Source of the DNA: Planctomycetales bacterium
GTDB lineage: Bacteria > Planctomycetota > Planctomycetia > Isosphaerales > Isosphaeraceae
Assembly (NCBI GenBank): GCA_027451885.1
Contig: DAIDHX010000179.1
Location: 1-64,000, forward strand
Direction of reading: 5' to 3'
Length of the DNA stretch: 64,000 nucleotides
Position numbers and translations under genes: made by a program. Shown here piece after piece: positions 1 to 9,500 of the stretch; the first letter of the stretch is position 1, and every line of letters starts with the position of its first letter. The notes below the pieces were generated by a model. The model saw only the letters and a list, made by a program, of their open reading frames with translations, ran no database searches and was not told the origin of the DNA.

Positions 1-562
1 CCGTGTACCTGCGCTCGCGGCTCTCGGTTCGGTAAACCGGCTTCTGAACGGAATACCTGCGCTCTCGATTCTCCGTGGTAATAACCGGGCGGTAGACCGT
101 GTACCTGCGCTCCTGGTTGACGGTTTCATAAACCGGCTTGCGGACGGTGTAGCGCCGCTCACGCTTCTCGGTCTCAAAGACCGGCTTGCTCACGGTGTAC
201 CTGCGCTCGTGGTTGACCGTCTTGTAGACAGGCCGCGAGACAGTGTACGGGCGCTCGATATAACTCGTCTCCGAAACCGGGCGCTGGACCCTGTAAGTTT
301 CGTTGCGATATTCGAGGCGGTATCGCGTTTCGAGAACGGTGGCTGGAACGTTCTCATAGACCGTCTCGTAAACGGTTTCATAAACCGTTTCGACCCGGGG
401 CTGGAGGGTAACGACCTCATACGAGGTTGCCATCACGGGCGCAGGCGCGCAGGAATGGCACGCTCCCCCGCCATAGGTGGCATACGCCGGGGTCGCGGCC
501 CAGACGGCCACAAACGCCGCCAGGACCCCGAGCGCGGCGGGCGTGGACTTCTTGACCTTCAT
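1..562 (-). CDS. Exported protein with 16-residue Y-T-V repeats, C-terminus outside window
   Basis: Reads from an ATG at 562 with AGGAG about nine bases upstream and stays open to the window edge, so only the first 187 residues are seen. Residues 1-28 are a signal peptide (KVKK, then a hydrophobic run, A-Y-A near 26-28). A CHSC pair follows at 35-38, then a V-Y-E-T rich stretch (50-75). From about residue 104 a 16-residue unit of the form RERRYTVxKPVxETxN repeats at least four times; each unit is 48 bp of near-identical DNA. Proteins of this kind (signal peptide, YTV/KPV repeats) are common in planctomycetes and are presumed cell-surface or periplasmic; no function is known to me. The repeat is tyrosine- and arginine-rich, so a structural or wall-binding role is a guess. 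Confidence 0.8.
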   Translation of the reverse strand, partial: MKVKKSTPAALGVLAAFVAVWAATPAYATYGGGACHSCAPAPVMATSYEVVTLQPRVETVYETVYETVYENVPATVLETRYRLEYRNETYRVQRPVSETSYIERPYTVSRPVYKTVNHERRYTVSKPVFETEKRERRYTVRKPVYETVNQERRYTVYRPVITTENRERRYSVQKPVYRTESRERRYT

Positions 563-1318
563 CGTTCGTCACTCCTGGGCGGGGTCTTCGGCGTCCCTGT
601 CGACGATCCACGCTGGTTACGTTCGCCGTTTCACTTGGCCCGGAGGAGCTACTTCGCGTCCCTGATGACCCCCTCAGGCGGCACAACCGCCAAAGCGGTC
701 GCGCCGGAGACTCAAGTCCCAGGCCCAGCGCGTTCGATAACAAGTCGAATGCGCGGATCGAGCCCGGTGTCTTGGATTCAACTCTACCATCACTGCGGCC
801 GACTGGACTCAAAACTCGAGCGGATTCCGCAAGTCGCGGGTCGGCCTGTACCGATCTTGACGAATAGGCGATCCCTGCCGTTCCGCTGGATGATAATGCC
901 AGCAAACCCCGCGCCCGAGAGATCAAATTCCTGCCCCCCTCACCGCATCGCTCAACCCAGTCGGGAGCTGGGACGAACGGCATCGCACCAGGCCCCCGAC
1001 AAATCGCGCGGTAAATTGTAAAAGCGACAAACCGATGTGACTCGGAGAGACACATCCCTGCGCTTCCACTCTCCTCGATGCGAAGTCGTACGAACGTGCG
1101 ACCTCGTCCGCTCGCCATGCGAGCCGTTTGCACGCCCGCTCCTGATGATCGCTGGCACGAATCTGGGCATTGCTCTTCAACGAGTGAAATCGCATCCCCG
1201 CGGCACAAACCACCCAGTTACTCGGGTGCACTTTCCAGGCTCGACCGTCCCCGCCGATAACCGGCCTCATGATCGAGCGACGACCGCATTCCTCTCTCAC
1301 CGTCACCTCCCGCGCTGA
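563..1318. other. Gene-free stretch upstream of the repeat block
   Basis: About 750 bases between the exported repeat protein and the repeat block. Open frames on both strands lack protein-like composition and known motifs. Apart from the leader of the minus-strand gene starting at 562, nothing recognisable is seen. Confidence 0.5.
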
Positions 1319-1975
1319 CTACGCTTTTTCCGCGCGATGGGTTCGGTTCGCGCAGGCGCAATGGGTTCGGTCCGCGTGGGCGCAATGGGTTCGGTTCGCA
1401 GTCGACGGTTCTCCTTTTCTGGATTCTCGTTACGGATATCTTATGCTCGATTTCGCGCAGCGGTTGTGGCACCACTTTCTGACAAGTTCTGGCTTCACCT
1501 TCTGACGCGCCTGGGTTCGACTTCTGGCGCGTTTGGGTTCGGTTCGTCGGGGCGTGGAAACAACGCCTTCGACTGCGCTGCCGATACGAGCACGCAGCGC
1601 GCTCGTGCGTGCATTCGTGCCAGGTCCGCCCCTCAAAGCCGGCGCTCAGCAGGTCACGCTTTTTCCGCGCGTTGGGTTCGGTTCGCACGGGCGCAATGGG
1701 TTCGGTTCGCAGTCGACGGTTCACGTTTAATGGCTTCATGTTCTGGCGAGCCTCGGCTCGATTTCGCGCAGCGGCTGTGGCACCATTTTCTGACACGCTT
1801 TGGCTTCACTTTCTGACGCGATTGGGTTCGGTTTCTGGCGCGGAAACAACGCCCTCGACAGCGCCTCCGATACGAGCACGCAGCGCAAGCAAGTGCGTGC
1901 ATTCGTGCCCGGTCCGCCCCTCAACGCCGGCGGCCAGCAGGTCACGATTTTTCCGCGCGTTGGGTTCGGTTTGCG
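1319..1975. repeat. Tandem copies of a ~290-330 bp repeat containing 24-bp subrepeats
   Basis: Unit A (about 1319-1651), unit B (about 1652-1938) and the first ~37 bases of a third unit (to 1975) follow one another. Each opens with CTTTTTCCGCGCG or a close variant, then one to three 24-bp subunits built on TGGGTTCGGTTCGC, then a conserved CAGTCGACGGTTC, a GCAGCGG-TGTGGCACCA block, and an end block around TCCGCCCCTCAA. A diverged copy in the same orientation lies at 55240-55650. Read on the plus strand, units A and B keep one open frame over about 45 residues (SRRFxFxGF then WLHxLTRLGS); on the minus strand the subrepeat reads RTEPIAPA or ANRTHCAR. Length differences between copies break any long frame, so I treat it as a DNA repeat rather than a gene. 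Confidence 0.75.
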
Positions 1976-2767
1976 CACACGCGGCCTGTCCGTCGATCCG
2001 GTCGCTCGGACGCGGGACCTGTATAACCGCGCGAAACATGCTGATCCTCGCATCCGTCAACCGCAGCGCGCATGGGCGAATAGGACCCGAGGTTGTTCGT
2101 GGGTCGAGGGGCGTCCGAGTCTGGTCGCGATTGGTGACGATGGGGATGGTCGAAGGTGTTAGAGCGCGGGCGATGGAGAACGAACGCGCCTTGGTGATCT
2201 CTTGCGGTCGAACGAGGCCGTCTCAGGTTGTCACGTCAACTGGTCTCAGAATCAATCTAACGCGCCTCGGCTCCGCGCGAAATTCGCATAGCTGGAATTG
2301 TGGCTGATGGTACCAGCGGACAGGAGCTGCGGGCCGGAGCGACGAGGATCAACGTCCTCACAGGGCTGGGGATTCTCAGGCTGCCGTGGGCCGACCGGCG
2401 TCGACGGCGGAGGGTCCTCATGGTGGGAATCGTCCCACTTCCGGGCCCCTCAATCTCGTCCCTCCTCTCCTTCTCAGAATGCGTCTTGGCGGTGGCCGTG
2501 ACCCCTCACGGGTTTGGAAGGTTCCCGCCGACGCTGAGGCAACTCTTAATCAAGAGGGACACGGCTGTGGCATCGCCCATACACGCAGGATACGATGTGG
2601 GCTTCGGGGCAATCCCGATTGTCCCCGATGGGGGGGGAAAGCGAGAGCCTGACGACACGGCCTCCCAAAGCTGGAATTGCGACGGCGAGGTCAGGACTTG
2701 AGCCTCCAATACTCAGACGATTCCAGCAGTCCACGAGCGCAGATACTCATCTAGGAGAGGAGTTTCC
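1976..2767. other. Gene-free stretch between the repeat block and the Druantia-like genes
   Basis: About 790 bases with no gene I can support. Short open frames exist on both strands but show no known motif. Its last bases carry the strong ribosome binding site (AGGAGAGGAG, 2753-2762) of the next gene, so the promoter of the defence operon should lie here. Confidence 0.5.
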
Positions 2768-5700
2768 TTGAAAGGCAGCTTCTCGTCGTACGGGATACCC
2801 GGCTTAGAGCCGGAACGCAGGGCAATGCTATCCCAAAGTTTTTTCGACAACCCCTATGAATTCGCAGGGCTCGCTGACCTGCCTGAAGATGATGAGTTTT
2901 TAAAGCAGACCTTCATAGATCTTAGAAACTGGCTCGGCTGTCGAACGCTATTAAGCACCGAAGAGGAGCTGGCGGAGGTAATGTTTGCCCTGATTCGAGT
3001 GGCTCAGTCTGATTACGAGGACGGAAGTTATTGGCCCTGTGTGAAGGAACGACTTGGTCTCGTTAGCCTTGTACCGCAAGATCAAGAACGCCTCGGTGAT
3101 TGGTTCCGCCGCGGATTGAACCGCTTCAACTACTTCGTCCCAAAACCGAAAAAGTCTCAAAAGCATTTAACCCCCATACTGATACACGCGGGCGTCCCTC
3201 GTGGCTCCTTGGAGGGGCTCATCCAGTTCGTCACGAGCCAGCTCGAGCGGCATGGCAACTGGCTGGCCGACCCCGCCGAGTCGGCCCCAGACCTGATCCG
3301 ACAGCTCGTGCGTGGATATACAGGTCCCCTACTGCATCGCAACGTCAGGCGGATTTTAAGGAGCAAGCGCCGCGGTGCTGCCGAATTGTGGTCCTCACTC
3401 GCTCGCGTAATCCTCGCGCCGGCCGATTCTCCCGAATCCGAGGAGGCACTTCGCCTGCTTCCTCCCGGAGTTAACCCGAAAACAGTACGTGAGGCCGTCC
3501 GACGAAATGCCACATCAACGACCTATCGGCAAACCAGCCGGCCCCCACAGCTCCGCTACGACCCGGATACCGGTTCCGTGCGTCTCCGCGTGCATCGGGG
3601 CTCCGCGGAAGACTGGGATCTTCAAGCGGGGGAATGCCGGTACAATTGGGATTCATTGCCTGATGGCGCTTCCGCCGAGTTCTTCGATCCGCTCCCCGAA
3701 GATATTTCGATCCGTCCTCTTAACTCGGAACACGGAATCCGCCGCGAATTCTCGCCTCGGCCAGCCGAATGGCCCGGCCTTTGGTTTCGAGCCTCGACGG
3801 GGAATCTGGAACAAGGCACGGCCATTGACGGTAGCGGCGTTGAGCCAGGCCGCTGGTTCGTCCTGTTCGAAGGCACCCCCGACCAACCCGGGGACGCTGT
3901 ACCGAAGCCGTTGAATTGGGCATTCTTCGGCTCGGAGAATTGGTCCGCCTGGGAAGTCGATGTACCAGCGCGTTCAAAAACTCAGCAGAGGTTTGTCTGG
4001 AAGGTTGGTGAGAATGAGTTCAGCGTCCCGTTAGCTCGACGTCCGGGACCTTCTGTACGGATCTCAGATCCGATCCTCTACGCTTCATCACAGGAGGGCG
4101 ACCGCCTTGCCGTTTATGGAGAATGCCCCGTTGTGACCCTCGACCGGGACCGTCCCTACGGTGCCCAGCTTTGGCGACGGATGGGAGATCGCTGGGAGCC
4201 GGGACGAAAACTGGAGCTGTGTCCTGATCAGCAAATGCTCCTGACCCTCGAACTGGCAGGGCTTTATCGTCTGCGGGAAACGCAGGGGATGGGACGCATC
4301 CTCGCGGAATTCGCGTTTGTCCCAGGGCTGAAAGTTAAGGGCCCGACGATCCGAAGCGAGCTAGCTCACGTTGAGGTCGAGGCGGACGCTCAAGCTGGCA
4401 CGATCCGGTCGACGGCAGATTGTGGGGGTACCAAAGTGCACTGCCTGCGGCCAGGGGTCTGGCACGCATCAATCTCTACTGTTGAACCACAGCTCACAAC
4501 CGTCTGGAACTGGCGCGACCAAGAGACTCCCGACCTCTTGTTTCGTTGGGTGATTCCCGGATTTCGCTGGACAATCATGGGGCTGAAGGGAGAGATTCCC
4601 AAATGGACCCGCGAACTGATTGTAGTCGATGAGGCTCGCGTCACTCACGAGGCCGCCCAACTCGAGATCCACATCCCGGAGGGTTCGGACCTTAGAATCA
4701 ATGGCGAGATTGCAATCCTTAAGCCGGGCATCGCGGGCCTCAGGGCCATGCGTAGCCTGAATGCTTACTCGGGACTGATCCGACTAACTCACCATGACAC
4801 CGACCATGACGCGGTCCTCACCACTCGTCGTCCGATTCTCGAACGATTCGAAGTTGAGTTCGACGAGACGGCCGTTATTGCAAGCTGGCAGCCTACACCC
4901 CCAGGCGGAACCGTACTGCTCGCCTGGGACCCGCTTTCGCTTACCGAATCGCCGAAAGTCGTCCAACTCACGGAAGCGGAGTTGAGAGAACCAGGGGAAT
5001 GGGTCGGAACCTGGGAAGCCCTACCGCAATCAGACAACATTGCCGTCGCACTGGCTCGCCGACATTCTTCCTCCGGGCTTAGCTTGGGGCCGTCCACTTA
5101 CGTCCCGGCAATTGACCGTCTTGATCGGAGAAAGGCCAAGGTATGGCTCTGCGAACGTCCCAATGGCCGGTCGGGAGAGATCACACGACTCTGGAGCCGC
5201 CTTGCCTTCGACATTCAGGTCGACCTCCTCTCGCCCAAGCCTCGCGCGGAGATCGACATTGCTGCTCGACTCAAGGAAATTCAGCAGGGAGGACCACTTC
5301 CGCTCCGACAAATCCTGGCATTCGCCTCGGCCCTGGCAACTTCCCCTCTGCTAAGAGTGGCCGATAAAGAATGGGTCCGACGCTATGCCGAGGAGATCCG
5401 CCAGCGTGCAAACTCGCCTACCATGCTCGAGAGCTGGGTCGAATGCGCGTACTCGGTAACAGAGAAGGATGACGCAACTGGCGTTGGCCAGCTCCTACGG
5501 AATGGAATTCATCCGGGTTGGGCTCAGCCAGAATGCCTTCCGTACCGACCGAGTCTTCTGGATTCACTCACACTCCCCTTGAAGTATTACCGCGACCTCT
5601 CGCTGATAAGCACAGCATCAAGCCAAGTTACTTGTATAACTTCGGACTTTGACTTAAGCACCGTCCACGGTCCCACACGCGACGACCGCTTACGCGCGGC

Positions 5701-6523
5701 CAAGAGAGTGCGGAACTTTCATCAGATTTGGGAACTCCCTTCCCCCGAGCTCTTCCTTCCCTGGCGATCCGGCGCGGTCACGGTTCCAGACCGCGAACCC
5801 CATCGTTACCACGAACTGAACTTCAAGCGTCCGGCCGGAGAAGGCGAGGACCATTTTCTCGAAGAGCTTGGTCTCAATTTCCTGGAGATAGACGGGACGG
5901 ATCCAAAGCGAGGGGGGAAGTTCGAGTTGACCTGGGACCCAGGAGAAAATGGCTGGACCATTGAGGCTCGGTGGAATAATCGGTTTACACGCCCCTGGAG
6001 TACCGGGACGACTCCGCTCCTTTGCCCGTACACCGATCCTCTCCGATTGGCCGAGCGGATCGGACTCAGAGACCTTTTGGTTCACTGGGCACCGAAAACA
6101 ACATCCCTCAAGGAGACCCAACAACTCCTTCCCACCGATCCAATCGACGAATTCCTGAAGAGAGAACCCGCTTCTGCTGCTCTCCACTCGTTCGTCCTCG
6201 AACCTCCGCAAGTAGCCGAAAGGCTCTTGCAGGGAGTATCAATCCGCATCGCGACTGACCGCCCTATCCATGACACTGTACACACCGCCTGGAGGATCTC
6301 GTGGGTCGATCGACTCGCGGCGAGGCGGGGAACCGACAAGCTATTCGGACCAGGTGGGCTTCGTTCAATCGAGAAGTCTCAATACCTTGGAGCCTTGGCG
6401 GTCATGCTCGAACGTGAGGAGGGTTTGATGGTACGCACACTCGCACTGGTCGAGCTCCTCATCAGGACGTTGTATGACGGTGGGATCGGCTTCGCTGGAA
6501 AGTTTGCCATAAAGCCTCGCTGA
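2768..6523 (+). CDS. Large protein of unknown fold, DruH-like partner of a Druantia helicase
   Basis: 1251 residues. The start is TTG 2768, five bases after AGGAGAGGAG; the next in-frame ATG is 2825. It has no signal peptide, membrane segment or enzyme motif I recognise. The first ~200 residues look helical (LTPILIHAGVPRGSLEGL near 135-155); residues ~230-800 look beta-rich with many W/G/P turns, as in Ig-like repeats; the last ~170 are helical again. The stop lies just before the helicase gene (GTG 6525, or ATG 6576). A protein of over 1000 residues with no known domain directly before a ~2100-residue DUF1998 helicase is the layout of type III Druantia (druH-druE). That assignment rests mainly on the partner and on length, not on sequence recognition. 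Codons are less GC-biased than in flanking genes, which fits horizontal transfer. Confidence 0.6.
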   Translation: MKGSFSSYGIPGLEPERRAMLSQSFFDNPYEFAGLADLPEDDEFLKQTFIDLRNWLGCRTLLSTEEELAEVMFALIRVAQSDYEDGSYWPCVKERLGLVSLVPQDQERLGDWFRRGLNRFNYFVPKPKKSQKHLTPILIHAGVPRGSLEGLIQFVTSQLERHGNWLADPAESAPDLIRQLVRGYTGPLLHRNVRRILRSKRRGAAELWSSLARVILAPADSPESEEALRLLPPGVNPKTVREAVRRNATSTTYRQTSRPPQLRYDPDTGSVRLRVHRGSAEDWDLQAGECRYNWDSLPDGASAEFFDPLPEDISIRPLNSEHGIRREFSPRPAEWPGLWFRASTGNLEQGTAIDGSGVEPGRWFVLFEGTPDQPGDAVPKPLNWAFFGSENWSAWEVDVPARSKTQQRFVWKVGENEFSVPLARRPGPSVRISDPILYASSQEGDRLAVYGECPVVTLDRDRPYGAQLWRRMGDRWEPGRKLELCPDQQMLLTLELAGLYRLRETQGMGRILAEFAFVPGLKVKGPTIRSELAHVEVEADAQAGTIRSTADCGGTKVHCLRPGVWHASISTVEPQLTTVWNWRDQETPDLLFRWVIPGFRWTIMGLKGEIPKWTRELIVVDEARVTHEAAQLEIHIPEGSDLRINGEIAILKPGIAGLRAMRSLNAYSGLIRLTHHDTDHDAVLTTRRPILERFEVEFDETAVIASWQPTPPGGTVLLAWDPLSLTESPKVVQLTEAELREPGEWVGTWEALPQSDNIAVALARRHSSSGLSLGPSTYVPAIDRLDRRKAKVWLCERPNGRSGEITRLWSRLAFDIQVDLLSPKPRAEIDIAARLKEIQQGGPLPLRQILAFASALATSPLLRVADKEWVRRYAEEIRQRANSPTMLESWVECAYSVTEKDDATGVGQLLRNGIHPGWAQPECLPYRPSLLDSLTLPLKYYRDLSLISTASSQVTCITSDFDLSTVHGPTRDDRLRAAKRVRNFHQIWELPSPELFLPWRSGAVTVPDREPHRYHELNFKRPAGEGEDHFLEELGLNFLEIDGTDPKRGGKFELTWDPGENGWTIEARWNNRFTRPWSTGTTPLLCPYTDPLRLAERIGLRDLLVHWAPKTTSLKETQQLLPTDPIDEFLKREPASAALHSFVLEPPQVAERLLQGVSIRIATDRPIHDTVHTAWRISWVDRLAARRGTDKLFGPGGLRSIEKSQYLGALAVMLEREEGLMVRTLALVELLIRTLYDGGIGFAGKFAIKPR

Positions 6524-6575
6524 CGTGAGTTCATCAGGTTCATCCTTTGCCAGGCCTCGTGCCGGGGAATCATTC

Positions 6576-9500
6576 ATGAATCCCATCGACGTCGCGAACG
6601 CACTACGTCATCGATATATTTCTTATCTGTCGACCATGTTCGGGTTGAGCCAAGCATTTTCCGAATTCGGGCGTGAATTTGAGCGAATCCTTTCGGAGCC
6701 AGGTCAGCTCCTGGCGGGTCCCTTCCTGGAAGCGACCGCGCCTTATAGCTCGAGTGACGACACTCTGGAGAGCCTCGTTGAAATGGGGGTTCTACATGAA
6801 GGGTTCCGAAACCTTTTCGCGGCGTCTGAGGCCGCTGCGCCGAGCGTGACCAATCGTCCCCAGGCTCAACGCTTGGTTTTTCGAATCGGTGGCACTTCGA
6901 CGCCGACCCGTCGGGATAGGCGTGAACGCATTCCTGGTGACCGTAAGCTCTATACTCACCAGGTCCTGGCAATCCGCCGCCTCTGTCGCGAGATTGATCG
7001 GTACGACGTCGACCGGCATACCGTCGTCGCGAGCGGCACGGGCAGCGGGAAAACAGAGTGCTTCCTACTTCCAGCAATCGATTGGGTCCTTCGTCATCCC
7101 ACGCGCAACCGGGAGGGGCAGTCAGTTGTGGGGCGCGGACTTAGGGTACTGCTGGTCTACCCAATGAACGCCCTCGTCAACGACCAGATCCGGCGGCTTA
7201 GGCAGCTCGTAGGCTATCGTTCTGATCGTGGGGATGCCCCGATCCCGATCACCTTTGCACGCTACACAAGCGAGACCCGCGACAATCCCCAAATCGCCCG
7301 ACAGAGGGAACCGGATGCCCCCTCGAACCAGATCTTGACCCGGACAGAGATAATCAACAATCCGCCGGACATCCTGATCACGAACTTCGCAATGCTCGAG
7401 CAAGCCCTTCTGAGACCACAGGAGTCGCCTTTCTTCAATGAAGTAGATGAATTTGCGTGGCGCTTTTTAATCCTTGACGAGGCCCACAGTTACCGAGGCG
7501 CTCAGGCGATCGAGCTTGCCAGGCTGATGCAGAGGGTTCGTGCGGCTGTCCGCCGGGGAAAGCGAAATAAGCGTGTTCCAGAACGTGAACCGGTCTGCAT
7601 CGCGACGAGCGCCACGCTTGTCGATCCGAAAACGCCCCCTACAGAGCAACGTCAAGCCACGGCTCAGTTTGCTGGTGCGCTTTTCGGACTCTCCATCACC
7701 GACGAGTCAGTCATCTTTGCGCAGCGAGAGGACCCTGCGACCTGGGGGGATCCCTGGACGTTCAGGGATCTTGACTCATCCAGGACAGCCGACGAAAGTT
7801 GGTGTCACCTCGATCCGGCTGTCTTCTCTCAGCTAGACCTCCCAGCCGATGAGCCCTTCTGGCAACGCTTTGCCGGAATTGCGATCCCGGAAGTTTACGA
7901 CGCGGCGCGAACCATTGCGGGCAATGATCGAAGAGCTTTCCTGTTCCACCTCCTCAAAGGGCATCCACGATTCCACTGGCTTTGGTCACGCATCAAAGAC
8001 GAACCGGAAAGGGTAGAGATTCTGGCAGACGAGTGGGGCGGTTCAGACGCCAATGCGGTGCTGTCGGCGCTTGAGAATCTCGTTGCTGGCTGCAACGCCG
8101 CGAGGAGACGCCCCGGAGACCAATCGCTACTACCCTGCCGCTACCACCTCTTTGCCAGCGCACTAGAGGGTCTGTTCGTCGACCTCGCCGCCGATGGCGA
8201 AGTCGCGCCACCCGGAAAACCTTGGTCCCTCCCCGAGCTCGCCATCCGAGAACTGGCGGTTCGCCGTTTTCTTCCTTCAGGCCGACTGGCTTTCGAGATC
8301 GCCCACTGCAACGGCTGCGGATATCCACTTGTCGTGACCGAAACCTCCCGAAAGGCCGAAGGCAACCTCGACCAACCTCCTGCCTGGGAACGTCCCGTCC
8401 ACTTCCTGGCTTTCCGGCCCGACCGGTCCGAGGGCGATCCGCTTCCGCCCGCTCGCCTCGACTTGACAACAGGAGGCATTGTTCCAGATATCGGAAGAAG
8501 CTCAACTGGGCTCTATCGTACTCTGTACCAGGTCCCTCTCAGTAAGAATTGCACTGACATTAAGTCATGCCCTTACTGCGGTCGTGACCATCACTTCCCA
8601 TCCGTGGCGTCGCGGATGATGACCGGCCAGGATGCCCCGGTCAGTGTGCTGACCGAGGCTCTCTACGAGCAACTCCCGGGCCTCCGTCCGGACCAACTTG
8701 CCACTCTGCAGGAGAACTATGGACACCGGTGCGGAGCTAATAATGACCCAATCGTCGGAGAGGCCCGCAAACTCCTGATCTTCAGCGACAGCCGGCAAAA
8801 TGCAGCGTTCATGGCGTCGTATCTCCAAGATCACACCAGTACCTATTTGATTCGCAAGGTTGCATTCGATGCTTTCCGCAACAACCCTGGGGTGCTATCT
8901 CTCGGTGACTGGGCGTCTCTCACGGTCAGCGAAATCGGAGCTAAGTCACTTCATATCCCTTTCCTTGAGGATCGAGACCTGGCGGATATCGGAACTGGGG
9001 GACCTTTCCGCGAGTCGTATCTCCGAGAGAATCAGGCCAGGAGAAACCGAATTCTCTCCTGGCTCCTTGACGAAGTCAGCGGTTCTCAGCCACTCGCGCT
9101 CGAAGCACTGGGGCTGCTCCAAGTCGGTGTGCCTTGGGGGGACATCCGTGTTTTGGGCCAACCGCGTGAGACCTCTCTAGAGGCCGAATTCCAGTGGCCT
9201 GGCCCACCGTTAACCATCGGCGATCTCAAGGACTTGATCGACCGCGTCTTTCGCCACATGCGCCGACGGTTTCTCGTAACGGCGCCTTCAGGTGTCGACC
9301 GCCCGGGATTCGGCGGCCCGACCCAACCATACCTGGTCCGCGAGAAAACTCCAGAGCACGATGACCACTTCCACGGTCTGCTCAACGCAAACAATCAGGA
9401 CACGATTTACGTTGAGTTCTTCCGACGTTGGGCGAAACGGCGTAGTGGTGGCCACGATCCGTCTCCGGAAGTGATTCGAGCGATGGGTAGTGCGATTTTC

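Noticed and set aside
1337-2307. Plus-strand frames of 159 and 232 codons in the first repeat block
   Set aside because: Frames differ between tandem units because of length changes, no ribosome binding sites, and no homology outside the repeat itself.
2287-2680. Direct repeat AGCTGGAATTG at about 2290 and 2670, possible att-like sites bordering a small insertion
   Set aside because: Only 11 bases, no integrase or tRNA at either side, and nothing recognisable between; could be chance.
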